This document shows, in pieces, positions 16,924-25,736 of a DNA stretch of 64,000 nucleotides. The notes beneath the pieces are model-generated. The model worked only from the letters and a program-made list of their open reading frames with translations, searched no databases and was not told the DNA's origin. Both the position numbers and the translations under genes were made by a program. Origin of the DNA: Allorhizobium sonneratiae (GTDB taxonomy: Bacteria > Pseudomonadota > Alphaproteobacteria > Rhizobiales > Rhizobiaceae); assembly GCF_023700755.1 (NCBI RefSeq), contig NZ_JAMKOJ010000008.1, positions 111,226 to 175,225 on the forward strand, given 5' to 3'. The number at the start of each line of letters is the position of its first letter. Within the stretch, counting starts at the first letter, position 1.

Positions 16924-18768
16924 TTACGGAGCGCGACCATCTTCATTGCAACCGACTGATCGTGAGATGAAAGCCTCCTGCCTCGGTGGCAGGGCAGAGA
17001 CGTCGAAATGATCGGGTGGCTCACCGGCCCGGGCGCGGGTCATCATCATGGTGAAGGCGGTTTCCAGATGGCGGCAGAAGCGTTCGGCATCGAAGAGCGG
17101 TGCGATGAAGCGGTTCTGTTCAAGATGCGTCCTGATCGCGGCACGTTTTTCCGGCTGGGCAATGAGGCTATTGGCCAGCGCGACGAAACCGTCCTCATCC
17201 TCCGCCACCAGTTCAGCAAGGCCTATGGCGTTGAGCAGGCTTTCCGAGACGCGGGAGGCGAAATTGCTGCCCTTTTTGGTGATAACCGGAACACCGGCCC
17301 AGAGAAGGTCCGATGTTGTCGTATGGCCGTTATAGGGGAAGGCGTCGAGCGCGAAATCACAGGCCTGCACCCTTGCCAGATGATGGGCATAATGCAGTTT
17401 CGGGGCAAAATGCAGTTGCGATTGCTTGATGCCGAGGCTTTTGAAACAGGCGGCGGTGGCCTGTCGCGCGGCCTGACCCTCGATCATGATGGACAGCAGC
17501 GCCTGCGGGTTGTCTTTCAGCACCCGCGCCCAGAGCCTGATCGTGGCGGGTGTGTTTTTCCATTGTGTGTTGAACGCACCGATCACCGGCCTCTCGGCGG
17601 GCAGGCCCAGTGCCAGCCGCTGGGCCGGTGGCGGCAGGGGGCGGTGGACCGGATCGTTGGGCTGATAGCTTTCCGGCAGACGGCAGAATTTTTCATGGTA
17701 ATGCGGGAGCGAACTGTCGGGCAGCACGAAACGGTCGCCAATCACATAATCGCAATCCACCTCCTGACAGGAGCCGGGAAAGCCCAGCCATTGCACATGC
17801 ACCGGCGCCAGCGCCCGGTTCATCAATTGTGAGCGGGAGCCACGGGTGTGGCCCTGCAAGTCAACGATAATGTCGAATTGTTCCGACCGAATGCAGGCTT
17901 CGGCCTCGTCGTCACTCATCTGGCCGATGGTAAGAATGCGCCCCCATTCTTGGCGTCCTCCCTCATCAAAGGCCTTGAGATGGTCCGGTGTATAACAGAT
18001 CAGCGTGACGTCGAAGCGGTGCCGGTCATGAGCGGCTATCACGCTGCGCGCCAGCCGTAAAACGGCGTGATTGTCCCAGAAATCACCGGAGAGGTAACCA
18101 ATGCGGATTTTTCCGTCATCGGGCCTGAGGCGGGAATGGCGCAGATGACGGACGGCGTCAGACGGCTTGGGCGCGATGGCGATATAGCCCGCCCGCCGGT
18201 TCAGCGCCTCATCCTCAATGCCGATGAGATTGGCATGGGGGGAGGTGACCTCGAGAAAGTCGAGACGACCTGCGGCAATATCCGCCTTTATCGCGTCCTC
18301 CTCCGGCATCAGCAGATCATAGGCACATTGACTGCGGGCAAGACCGATCAGCCACATGCGGACAAACTGGTTATTGGGCTGTCTTTGCCGCAGTTTGAGG
18401 AACAGCGGCAAGGTCAAGGGATTGTCCGACTTTTCCGCCAGACTGTTGGCGGCAAACAGAAGGTGTTCTACCGCCTCGCTGGCGCAGAGGCAGCCAAGCA
18501 ATGCCTGTTGACTGGCAGGATCGAGCTGGCGCGCCGTCTTCAGCCGTACAAAGGCAGCATCGGCATTGGTCGCATCGATATGGTTTGCCTGTTCGGCCAG
18601 CGCCAGTGCCGTTTCATCCTCGCCGGCAGACAGCATCAAGCGTGCAGCTCTGGCGTAAAAATCGGCCTGCTGTGACCCATGCGGGCTGTTCTGTGCCTGC
18701 CCCACCAGAGCAATGGCCTGTTCGACGAGGCGCTTCGGTTGCTCGCTCGCGCTCATGCTCCGCATCAT
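16924..18768 (-). CDS. SPINDLY-family O-GlcNAc transferase-like protein (A)
   Basis: A 614-residue member of the SPINDLY/OGT-like group (glycosyltransferase family 41 type), predicted to move a sugar from a nucleotide donor onto protein Ser/Thr. The N-terminal ~200 residues are helical, possibly degenerate TPR. Residues corresponding to the OGT active site are kept: His in GDFWDNH (H234), Lys in NTQWKNTP (K404) and the donor-site NGHTTTSDLLWAGVPV (from 480). It overlaps the upstream paralogue by 4 bases (ATGA). The exact start is uncertain (ATG at 18768, 18765 or 18756). Its protein substrates are unknown. Confidence 0.85.
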   Translation of the reverse strand: MMRSMSASEQPKRLVEQAIALVGQAQNSPHGSQQADFYARAARLMLSAGEDETALALAEQANHIDATNADAAFVRLKTARQLDPASQQALLGCLCASEAVEHLLFAANSLAEKSDNPLTLPLFLKLRQRQPNNQFVRMWLIGLARSQCAYDLLMPEEDAIKADIAAGRLDFLEVTSPHANLIGIEDEALNRRAGYIAIAPKPSDAVRHLRHSRLRPDDGKIRIGYLSGDFWDNHAVLRLARSVIAAHDRHRFDVTLICYTPDHLKAFDEGGRQEWGRILTIGQMSDDEAEACIRSEQFDIIVDLQGHTRGSRSQLMNRALAPVHVQWLGFPGSCQEVDCDYVIGDRFVLPDSSLPHYHEKFCRLPESYQPNDPVHRPLPPPAQRLALGLPAERPVIGAFNTQWKNTPATIRLWARVLKDNPQALLSIMIEGQAARQATAACFKSLGIKQSQLHFAPKLHYAHHLARVQACDFALDAFPYNGHTTTSDLLWAGVPVITKKGSNFASRVSESLLNAIGLAELVAEDEDGFVALANSLIAQPEKRAAIRTHLEQNRFIAPLFDAERFCRHLETAFTMMMTRARAGEPPDHFDVSALPPRQEAFISRSVGCNEDGRAP

Positions 18769-20384
18769 CCTTTTATGGCTTCGGCTGAACTGAACGGCGA
18801 TCTCCGCTCAGGAAGCGCCGCAACATCGAAAGGTGCCGGATCCAGCCCTTTCTGCGCCCGCGCCACCATGGTTTCAAAGGCACTCTCCAGATGACGGCAG
18901 AAGCGTTCGGCATCGAAGAGGGGGGCAATAAAGCGCTGGCTGTCGAGATGCTGCCTGAGGGCGGCACGTTTTTCCGGATAGCGGATGAGGTCGCTGGCCA
19001 GTGCCACAAAACCAGCCTCGTCTTCGGCAACAAGCTGCGGCAGACCGATGGCATTGAGCAGGCTTTCCGACACGCGCGAGGCAAAGTTTCTGCCCTTGCG
19101 GGTGATGACCGGCACGCCCGCCCACAGCATGTCAGACGTGGTTGTATGCCCGTTATAGGGAAAGGTATCCACGGCAAAATCAGCCGCCTGGACGCGGGCG
19201 AGATGCGCGTCATAGGCCATTTTCGGGGCAAAGAGCAGTTGCGACTGCTTGATGCCGAGGGTCTTGAAAAAGGCGGCCGTAGACTGGCGGGCTTTCTGCC
19301 CGTCGATCATCAGCCAGAGCAGTGCCTGAGGATTGTCTTGCAGCACCTTTGCCCAAAGTCGCAGCGTTTCAGGCGTATTCTTGCGCTGGCTGTTGAAGGC
19401 GCCGATAATGACCCGACCTTCCGGCAATCCGAGCGAGAGCCGCTTCACCGGCGGCGACAAAGGCCGATGGAACGGATCGTTTGGCTGATAACTTTCCGGC
19501 AGACGGCAGAATGCCTCGTGATAATGGCAGGCAGAGCTGTCCGGGAGCACGAAACGGTCGCCGATAACATAATCGCAGTCCACATCGATGCAGGAGCCGG
19601 GAAAACCCAGCCATTGCACATGCACGGGCGCCAGCGACCGGTTCATCAGATTGGAACGGGTACCGCGGGTATGGCCCTTCAGATCGACGAGAATGTCGAT
19701 CTGTTCCTGGCGGATCAGGCGTTCCGCCTCCTCGTCGCTTTTGCCGGCAAGCAGAACGATCCGGCCCCATTCGCTGCGTCCGCCCCGGTCGAACGAGAGC
19801 ATTTTCTCGTCCGTATAGCAGAAAAGCACGATCTCGTAGCGCTTTGGATCATGCGCCGTCAAAACACTGCGGAAGAGGCGCATGGTGGCGTGATCATCCC
19901 AGAAATCGGAGCTCAGATAGCCGATCCTGATCTTGTCCGCCCAGTTATGCGCCATGGCGCGGCGGTGTTTTCCAAGCTGTGGCGACCAGGGCGTGAAAGG
20001 ACCGATCAACCGGGCGAGACGGTTCAGCCCCTCATCCTCCTGCCACATGAGATTGCCGTGTGGCTGCTCTGCCGCAAGGGCTTCGGTTTTGCCTGCGGCG
20101 ATATCGGTCAAAAGCTTCGGCTCCTCTTCGGCCATCACCGTATAATCGCATTGCTCGCGCGCCAGGTGCCAGAGCGTCATGCGCACATAGGCATCCTGCG
20201 GGTAAAGCGCGCGCAGGCGCTGAAATACGGCCAATGCGAAGGGGCTGCGATAATCGGCTGCAATCGTGTTGATCAGCAGCGGATCACTGGCGAGCGCATT
20301 GAGGATAAGGCCGAGCGCTGTCTCGCGCTGGCCGTGTTCATCGAGGGATTTGGCTTGGTCGAAGATGAGGGCTTGATCGGTCAC
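18765..20384 (-). CDS. SPINDLY-family O-GlcNAc transferase-like protein (B)
   Basis: A 539-residue paralogue of the next gene, sharing long identical stretches (LAPVHVQWLGFPGSC, FCRLPESYQPNDP, FAVDTFPYNGHTTTSD). The OGT-type residues are H165 in SDFWDDH and K335 in NSQRKNTP. Its N-terminal helical part is about 70 residues shorter than in paralogue A, which may change partner choice. The two genes overlap by 4 bases and are clearly a tandem duplication. Cytoplasmic, since no signal peptide or membrane helix is seen. Confidence 0.85.
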   Translation of the reverse strand: MTDQALIFDQAKSLDEHGQRETALGLILNALASDPLLINTIAADYRSPFALAVFQRLRALYPQDAYVRMTLWHLAREQCDYTVMAEEEPKLLTDIAAGKTEALAAEQPHGNLMWQEDEGLNRLARLIGPFTPWSPQLGKHRRAMAHNWADKIRIGYLSSDFWDDHATMRLFRSVLTAHDPKRYEIVLFCYTDEKMLSFDRGGRSEWGRIVLLAGKSDEEAERLIRQEQIDILVDLKGHTRGTRSNLMNRSLAPVHVQWLGFPGSCIDVDCDYVIGDRFVLPDSSACHYHEAFCRLPESYQPNDPFHRPLSPPVKRLSLGLPEGRVIIGAFNSQRKNTPETLRLWAKVLQDNPQALLWLMIDGQKARQSTAAFFKTLGIKQSQLLFAPKMAYDAHLARVQAADFAVDTFPYNGHTTTSDMLWAGVPVITRKGRNFASRVSESLLNAIGLPQLVAEDEAGFVALASDLIRYPEKRAALRQHLDSQRFIAPLFDAERFCRHLESAFETMVARAQKGLDPAPFDVAALPERRSPFSSAEAIKG

Positions 20385-20471
20385 GGCATCACTGACATTG
20401 CAAAGATAGCGATGCTTTAAGATGTCGAGCTTGCCTGAAGCTCATGAGCGTGATCCGCGCTGTCGGTTTCG

Positions 20472-21098
20472 TTATGCCGTTTTCGGTTTGGCGCGCCGCC
20501 TTTGCATCAGTGTTGGACGGATCAGGCGATAGGCAATCAGCAGAATGACGACCGCCGTATAAAAGGCCGGTTCCAGCGTGAAGGACTTGCGCGACAGGAT
20601 GAAGTGCAGCAATCCGGCGGGTAGGATCAGATAGACGGCCTTGTGCAGGGTGATCCAGCGGCTGCCGAGCTTGCGGATCGACCAGCGGTTCGAGGTGACC
20701 GCCAGCGGGATCAGCAGGATAAGCCCCGCCATGCCCAGCATGATATAGGGACGTTTGAGAATATCGCCGAGGATGGATGAGAAGATCAGCCCGCGGTCCA
20801 GTGTCAGATAAATGGCGAAATGGGCCAGAACATAATAAAAGGCAATCAGCCCCAGCGCCCGGCGATAGGCGATGAGATTGATCCGTGCCAGATCGCGCAG
20901 CGGCGTAATCACCAGGCCAAGGCAGAGAAAGCGCAAGGCCCAGATACCGAGTGCATGTTCAAAATCCCGCACCGGATCGGCACCAAGCTCGCCATAAATG
21001 CCGAGATAAAAATCATAACAGCCCGGAAACAGGCCAATGACATAAAGCGCCCAGACGGAGAGCGATTTCTGCCGGGCAGACAGCGAAAATCCGGCCAT
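20472..21098 (-). CDS. msrQ: Heme-binding membrane subunit of methionine sulfoxide reductase
   Basis: A 208-residue inner-membrane b-type cytochrome that passes electrons from quinones to MsrP. About six hydrophobic helices are visible with heme-ligand histidines (FEHALGIWALRFL, YVLAHFAIYL, ITLHKAVYL). It starts 2 bases after the msrP stop, as is usual for this pair. Confidence 0.93.
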   Translation of the reverse strand: MAGFSLSARQKSLSVWALYVIGLFPGCYDFYLGIYGELGADPVRDFEHALGIWALRFLCLGLVITPLRDLARINLIAYRRALGLIAFYYVLAHFAIYLTLDRGLIFSSILGDILKRPYIMLGMAGLILLIPLAVTSNRWSIRKLGSRWITLHKAVYLILPAGLLHFILSRKSFTLEPAFYTAVVILLIAYRLIRPTLMQRRRAKPKTA

Positions 21099-21100
21099 GA

Positions 21101-22048
21101 TCAGAAATATTTCCTCAAATCCATGCCCGTATACATGCTGGCCACCTGATCGGCATAGCCGTTGAACATCAGCGTATCGATACGCTTGCCGCCGAAAAGG
21201 CCGGAATCCTCGCCAATGCGCCGCTCCGTGGCCTGGCTCCAGCGCGGATGATCGACATGCGGGTTCACATTGGCGTAAAAACCGTATTCATTCGGCGCTA
21301 TGATGTTCCACGTGCAGGGCGGCTCTTTTTCCGTAAGCGTGATCTTGACGATGGATTTGATCCCCTTGAAGCCGTATTTCCACGGAACCACAAGACGGAT
21401 CGGGGCACCGTTCTGATTGGGCAGGGTTTCATCGTAAAGGCCCGTGGCCAGCAGCGTCAGCGGATTGCGTGCCTCGTCCATTCTCAGGCCATCGACATAG
21501 GGCCAGCTGATCGGCTGGAAAAAGCCCCGCTGGCCGGGCATCTGGTCCGGGCGTACGACGGTTTCGAAGGCGACATATTTGGCGCTGCCCAGCGGTTCCA
21601 CCCGGTCGAGCAGGGAGGCAAGCGGAAAACCGATCCACGGAATGACCATCGACCAGGCTTCGACGCAGCGCATCCGGTAAATGCGTTGCTCCATCGGAAA
21701 GCTCTTCATGATGTCGTCCATGGACAGCTTTTGCGGCTTGGCAACAAGGCCGCCGATCTCGATGCTCCAGGGCAGGGGCTTGAAGGCGCCGGAATTGGCG
21801 GCCGGATCGGATTTGTCCGTGCCGAATTCATAGAAATTGTTATAGGTGGTGACATCCTTTTTCGGCGTCAGCTTGTCCGGTACCTTGTAATCGGTCGGCT
21901 TGCCGGTGAGCGGTGCCGCCAGTGCCTCACCTGAAGCGGCAAGTGCCAATGCGCCTGCCGCCCCGCCAATGATCTGGCGGCGCTTGAGGTAAAGCGCTTT
22001 CGGGGTCACTTCGCTTTCAGGAATATGCGGCGGGCGAAAGGCAGACAT
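21101..22048 (-). CDS. msrP: Periplasmic methionine sulfoxide reductase, molybdopterin subunit
   Basis: A 315-residue molybdenum enzyme that repairs oxidised methionine in periplasmic proteins. The N-terminus is a Tat signal ([20 protein letters not shown]). The molybdenum-ligand cysteine is in [15 protein letters not shown], and the family's [15 protein letters not shown] segment follows. AGGA precedes the ATG. It is the first gene of the msrP-msrQ pair; its promoter must lie in 22049-22293. Confidence 0.95.
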   Translation of the reverse strand: MSAFRPPHIPESEVTPKALYLKRRQIIGGAAGALALAASGEALAAPLTGKPTDYKVPDKLTPKKDVTTYNNFYEFGTDKSDPAANSGAFKPLPWSIEIGGLVAKPQKLSMDDIMKSFPMEQRIYRMRCVEAWSMVIPWIGFPLASLLDRVEPLGSAKYVAFETVVRPDQMPGQRGFFQPISWPYVDGLRMDEARNPLTLLATGLYDETLPNQNGAPIRLVVPWKYGFKGIKSIVKITLTEKEPPCTWNIIAPNEYGFYANVNPHVDHPRWSQATERRIGEDSGLFGGKRIDTLMFNGYADQVASMYTGMDLRKYF

Positions 22049-22293
22049 GACGGCTTCCTCTGATGGGCATGATTGATTATCCTATATACGTAGATTGAAG
22101 CGAAAAGATTACAGGCCGCCAGAACAAAATTTGCAGTTTATCAGTCTATCGTTTCACAAAAGCGTGCTTTCGCGGTCTGTTCCGGTGCCGTTTGCCGTAC
22201 CGTTTTTCGCTGCGGCGATAGTGACAGGGACGGTTGGATTGCTTAGGAAATCTCTTAGAAAAGACGGTGCGCCGTGGATACAGGGCGTGTCTT
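22049..22293. other. Divergent msrP / ilvD upstream region
   Basis: This 245-base region lies between msrP (-) and the tandem array before ilvD (+). It should hold the msrP promoter and possibly the ilvD promoter. I see no convincing operator or RNA element in it. Confidence 0.5.
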
Positions 22294-22674
22294 GAGCATT
22301 TCCAGGGAAAGTGGTCTCCGGTTTCCCGTCCGGAAATGCGCCAACAAGAGCATTTCGAGGGAAAGTGGTTCCCGGTTTCCCGTCCGGACATGCGCCAACA
22401 AGAGCATTTCGAGGGAAAGTGGTTCCCGGTTTCCCGTCCGGACATGCGCCAACAAGAGCATTTCCAGGGAAAGTGGTCTCCGGTTTCCCGTCCGGAAATG
22501 CGCCAAACAAGAGCATTTCCAGGGAAAGTGGTCTCCGGTTTCCCGTCCGGAAATGCGCCAACAAGAGCATTTCCAGGGAAAGTGGTTCCCGGTTTCCCGT
22601 CCGGAAATGCGTAAAACAAGAGCATTTCCAGGGAAAGTGATCTCCGGTTTCCCGTCCGGAAATGCGTGAAACAA
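22294..22674. repeat. Seven-unit 54-55 bp tandem hairpin array upstream of ilvD
   Basis: Units begin at 22294, 22348, 22402, 22456, 22511, 22565 and 22620. Each holds outer arms GCATTTCC / GGAAATGC and inner arms GGGAAA / TTTCCC, so each could form a hairpin. Units 2 and 3 share two changes (ATTTCGAGG and GGACATGC). Units 4, 6 and 7 are 55 bp because of one extra base in the spacer. The reverse complement closely matches the dispersed element at 63854-63901. The array ends 27 bases before the ilvD start. Because 54 is a multiple of 3 it makes open frames on both strands, but these look non-coding. Confidence 0.95.
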
Positions 22675-22701
22675 AAAACACAATCTGTCGAGGACATGCC
22701 C

Positions 22702-24537
22702 ATGCCAGCCTATCGCTCAAGAACCACCACCCATGGCCGCAACATGGCCGGTGCGCGCGGCCTCTGGCGCGCCACCGGCATGAAGGATGGCGATTTCGGC
22801 AAGCCGATTATTGCCGTGGTCAATTCCTTCACGCAGTTCGTGCCGGGCCATGTGCATCTGAAGGATCTCGGCCAGCTCGTTGCCCGCGAAATCGAGGCGG
22901 CTGGCGGCGTGGCCAAGGAATTCAACACCATTGCTGTCGATGACGGCATCGCCATGGGCCATGACGGGATGCTTTATTCGCTGCCCTCGCGCGAAATCAT
23001 CGCCGACTCGGTTGAATATATGGTCAATGCCCATTGCGCCGATGCCATGGTCTGCATTTCCAACTGCGACAAGATCACGCCCGGCATGCTGATGGCGGCA
23101 CTGAGGCTCAATATTCCCGCCGTCTTCGTGTCCGGCGGGCCGATGGAAGCGGGCAAGGTGGTGCTGCATGGCAAGACGGTGGCGCTGGACCTCGTCGATG
23201 CCATGGTGGCCGCCGCCGACGACAAGGTGACGGATGAGGATGTGCAGGTCATCGAGCGTTCCGCCTGCCCGACCTGCGGCTCCTGCTCCGGCATGTTTAC
23301 CGCCAATTCGATGAACTGTCTGACAGAGGCTTTGGGCCTGTCGTTGCCCGGCAATGGTTCGACGCTCGCCACCCATTCCGACCGCAAGCGCCTCTTCGTC
23401 GAGGCCGGTCATCTGATCGTCGATCTCGCCCGCCGTTATTACGAGCAAGACGACGACAAGGTGCTGCCGCGTACCATCGCCTCGAAACAGGCCTTTGAAA
23501 ATGCCATGGCGCTGGATATTGCCATGGGTGGATCGACCAATACGGTGCTGCACATTCTCGCTGCCGCTTACGAGGGCGAGGTGGATTTCACCATGGACGA
23601 TATTGATCGTCTGTCGCGCAAGGTGCCGTGCCTGTCCAAGGTCGCGCCTGCCAAGCAGGACGTGCATATGGAAGATGTGCACCGCGCAGGCGGCATCATG
23701 CGCATTCTCGGTGAGCTGGATCGCGGCGGGTTGATCAACCGCGACTGCCCGACCGTTCACGCCGAAACAATTGGCGATGCTATCGAGCGCTGGGACATTA
23801 CCCGCACCACTTCTGAGACGGTGCGTGAATTCTTCCGCGCCGCCCCCGGCGGTGTGCCGACGCAGGTGGCGTTTTCACAATCCTCGCGCTGGGATGAACT
23901 GGACGCCGACCGGGAAAAGGGCGTCATTCGCTCTGTCGAGCATCCTTTCTCCAAGGATGGCGGGCTTGCCGTGCTGAAGGGCAATATCGCGCTGGACGGC
24001 TGCATCGTCAAAACCGCAGGCGTGGATGAAAGCATCCTGAAATTTACCGGTCCGGCCAAGGTCTATGAAAGCCAGGACGCTGCCGTGAAGGCCATCCTCA
24101 GCAATGAAGTGGTTGCGGGCGATGTGGTGGTAATCCGCTACGAAGGCCCCAAGGGTGGGCCGGGCATGCAGGAAATGCTCTACCCGACCAGCTACCTGAA
24201 ATCCAAGGGCCTCGGCAAGGCCTGCGCCCTGATCACCGACGGCCGCTTCTCCGGCGGCACTTCGGGTCTCTCCATCGGCCACGTCTCGCCGGAAGCGGCC
24301 AATGGCGGCACGATTGGCCTTGTCAGGAATGGCGATAAGATCGAGATCGACATCCCGAACCGCACGATCAGCCTTGCCATTTCCGACGCCGAACTCGCCA
24401 CCCGCCGCGCCGAGCAGGACGCCAAGGGCTGGAAGCCTGCGGAAGTGCGCAAGCGCAATGTCACGACGGCGCTGAAGGCCTATGCGGCTTTTGCAACGAG
24501 CGCGGACAAGGGAGCGGTGAGGAAGTTGCCTGAATAA
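22702..24537 (+). CDS. ilvD: Dihydroxy-acid dehydratase
   Basis: Iron-sulfur dehydratase that converts dihydroxy acids to 2-oxo acids in valine, leucine and isoleucine synthesis. 611 residues from ATG at 22702, the normal length; AGGA ends 7 bases before it, whereas ATG at 22696 would be too close. Cluster-ligand cysteines are in [10 protein letters not shown] and [20 protein letters not shown], and the C-terminal [22 protein letters not shown] signature is present. It is probably monocistronic, ended by the strong terminator at 24561-24600. The hairpin array just upstream may fall in its leader. Confidence 0.97.
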   Translation: MPAYRSRTTTHGRNMAGARGLWRATGMKDGDFGKPIIAVVNSFTQFVPGHVHLKDLGQLVAREIEAAGGVAKEFNTIAVDDGIAMGHDGMLYSLPSREIIADSVEYMVNAHCADAMVCISNCDKITPGMLMAALRLNIPAVFVSGGPMEAGKVVLHGKTVALDLVDAMVAAADDKVTDEDVQVIERSACPTCGSCSGMFTANSMNCLTEALGLSLPGNGSTLATHSDRKRLFVEAGHLIVDLARRYYEQDDDKVLPRTIASKQAFENAMALDIAMGGSTNTVLHILAAAYEGEVDFTMDDIDRLSRKVPCLSKVAPAKQDVHMEDVHRAGGIMRILGELDRGGLINRDCPTVHAETIGDAIERWDITRTTSETVREFFRAAPGGVPTQVAFSQSSRWDELDADREKGVIRSVEHPFSKDGGLAVLKGNIALDGCIVKTAGVDESILKFTGPAKVYESQDAAVKAILSNEVVAGDVVVIRYEGPKGGPGMQEMLYPTSYLKSKGLGKACALITDGRFSGGTSGLSIGHVSPEAANGGTIGLVRNGDKIEIDIPNRTISLAISDAELATRRAEQDAKGWKPAEVRKRNVTTALKAYAAFATSADKGAVRKLPE

Positions 24538-24560
24538 GGGTTTCGAGCTGTAAATGATTG

Positions 24561-24600
24561 AAAATGCCGTCGCAAAATCAGATTTTGCGACGGCATTTTT
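24561..24600. terminator. Bidirectional rho-independent terminator
   Basis: A perfect inverted repeat, AAATGCCGTCGCAAAATC with its complement, followed by TTTTT on the plus strand and A-rich on the other side. It lies between convergent ilvD and the VOC gene and should serve both. Confidence 0.92.
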
Positions 24601-24610
24601 GTCTGATGGA

Positions 24611-25090
24611 TCATTCTGGCTTTGTGTTTTGGTGAAGGCCACGCCATTCTGTATAGGTTGCAGTGGCGCTGAGGTCCGGGCGGGGTGGTTCTGGCAGTAT
24701 AGCGATATATTCCAGCGAATGGCCGTCTGGATCGCGAAAATAGACGCTGGCTGCGGGCATCCATGGCAAAACAATTGGCTGATCGATTTCTGCGTTTCCG
24801 CTCAGGTTGAGAGGAAGAACACCTTTGGACCGCAAATAGTCCGGTGCCAGTAACACCTGCTCAAGTGATGTTTGAAACGCGGTATGCAGTTTCATTTGCA
24901 TGGGCGAGCTGTGAATTGACCACAGGCCGAGCATGGAGCGCTCTCGTCCACCAATCCAGAAAAAGGCAACATCGCGGGCTGGTATTTTGTGGGCCAGTTC
25001 AAGCCCGACAACATCCCGATAGAAATCGATGGATTGTTCAAGATTGGAAACGGTCAGGTGGGTTTCGTATAGACCGTTGATTTGGACCAT
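24611..25090 (-). CDS. VOC-family (glyoxalase-fold) protein
   Basis: A 159-residue vicinal-oxygen-chelate protein, the fold of glyoxalase I, fosfomycin-resistance proteins and ring-cleavage dioxygenases. It shows LYETHLTVSNLEQSIDFYRDVVGLEL at the start and YFRDPDGHSLEYIAIL near the end; likely metal ligands are the His in THLTV and Glu in LEYIA. ATG at 25090 is chosen because GGAG precedes it and the fold begins there. The substrate is not known. A MerR-type promoter lies just upstream, suggesting induction by a chemical stress. Confidence 0.85.
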   Translation of the reverse strand: MVQINGLYETHLTVSNLEQSIDFYRDVVGLELAHKIPARDVAFFWIGGRERSMLGLWSIHSSPMQMKLHTAFQTSLEQVLLAPDYLRSKGVLPLNLSGNAEIDQPIVLPWMPAASVYFRDPDGHSLEYIAILPEPPRPDLSATATYTEWRGLHQNTKPE

Positions 25091-25153
25091 GATGATCAAC
25101 TCCTTGTTCTGCGCTGCCATTGGTATTGGACGTCGCGTTGTGGGTTGATCGAG

Positions 25154-25184
25154 TTTATAGAACCTCAACCACAGTTGAGGTCAA
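25154..25184 (-). promoter_or_regulatory. MerR-family-type promoter of the VOC gene
   Basis: On the minus strand, a -35 TTGACC (25179-25184) and a -10 TATAAA (25154-25159) are 19 bases apart. The spacer carries a perfect dyad, ACCTCAAC-N4-GTTGAGGT (25162-25181). A long spacer with a dyad inside it is the hallmark of promoters bent open by MerR-family activators; the half-site CCTCAA resembles SoxR-like sites. No MerR-family gene is in the window. Confidence 0.65.
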
Positions 25185-25319
25185 TGGTGTGTTATACAAA
25201 AATGATAAAAAGGTTGCCGCTCAACAGGATAGGTTGCCCAAACACCAATATTTGAGCGACGATCTTTGTTGAGCGGGACTGATAGGCTCTTAAGATGTGG
25301 CCTTTCAGAATTGGTCGGT

Positions 25320-25607
25320 CTACCTTAGCAGAAAGTTGTTTTCAGGCGTTGCAGCATTGAATTTTACGATGGAGCGTTGACTGTAGGCTTTGGCTTCTGC
25401 AAACGGGTCGCTGGAAGATATACGCGACGCTTCTTCCATTGTTTCGCAACGAAGGACGATGATGGCTGTTCCATCATCACAAGGGCCGCACAGAACCAGT
25501 TGGCCTCGATTATGCAATTGATGAAGCCAAGTGACATGCGCCTTCACCAATGAGGAGGTCATCAGCTGTGATCGGGCATCCGCAAGGCGAACAAGAAAAT
25601 GCGTCAT
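25320..25607 (-). CDS. YciI-like protein
   Basis: A 95-residue protein of the YciI (YCII-related) ferredoxin-like fold family. It has the typical pattern MTHFLVRLAD, HVTWLHQLHNRGQLVLCGP and SSDPFAEAKAYSQRSIVKF, with the conserved His and Asp-Pro. Roles are mostly unknown; some relatives act as small dehalogenases or lyases. It lies between the VOC gene and purB with its own upstream space. Confidence 0.85.
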   Translation of the reverse strand: MTHFLVRLADARSQLMTSSLVKAHVTWLHQLHNRGQLVLCGPCDDGTAIIVLRCETMEEASRISSSDPFAEAKAYSQRSIVKFNAATPENNFLLR

Positions 25608-25654
25608 CGTTATTTCCGATTGGCAGATGTTATGCGACCCTTTGTTTGGGTTTA

Positions 25655-25686
25655 TAGCGTCGCAGTAAAATATGGGTGCGACGCTA
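25655..25686 (-). terminator. Hairpin downstream of purB
   Basis: TAGCGTCGC and GCGACGCTA form a 9-bp stem with a 14-base loop, 50 bases beyond the purB stop. There is no T-tract, so termination is uncertain. Confidence 0.4.
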
Positions 25687-25736
25687 CTGTATGATTTTAC
25701 CGGAATTCGGGTGCCGGTGTTTTCCGGAGATAAATC

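Noticed and set aside
22294..22674. CRISPR array
   Set aside because: The units are contiguous repeats with no unique spacers and there are no cas genes.
22146..22720. Repetitive proteins coded in several frames of the tandem array
   Set aside because: A 54-bp unit is 18 codons, so any frame without a stop repeats for free. No ribosome site, and open on both strands at once.
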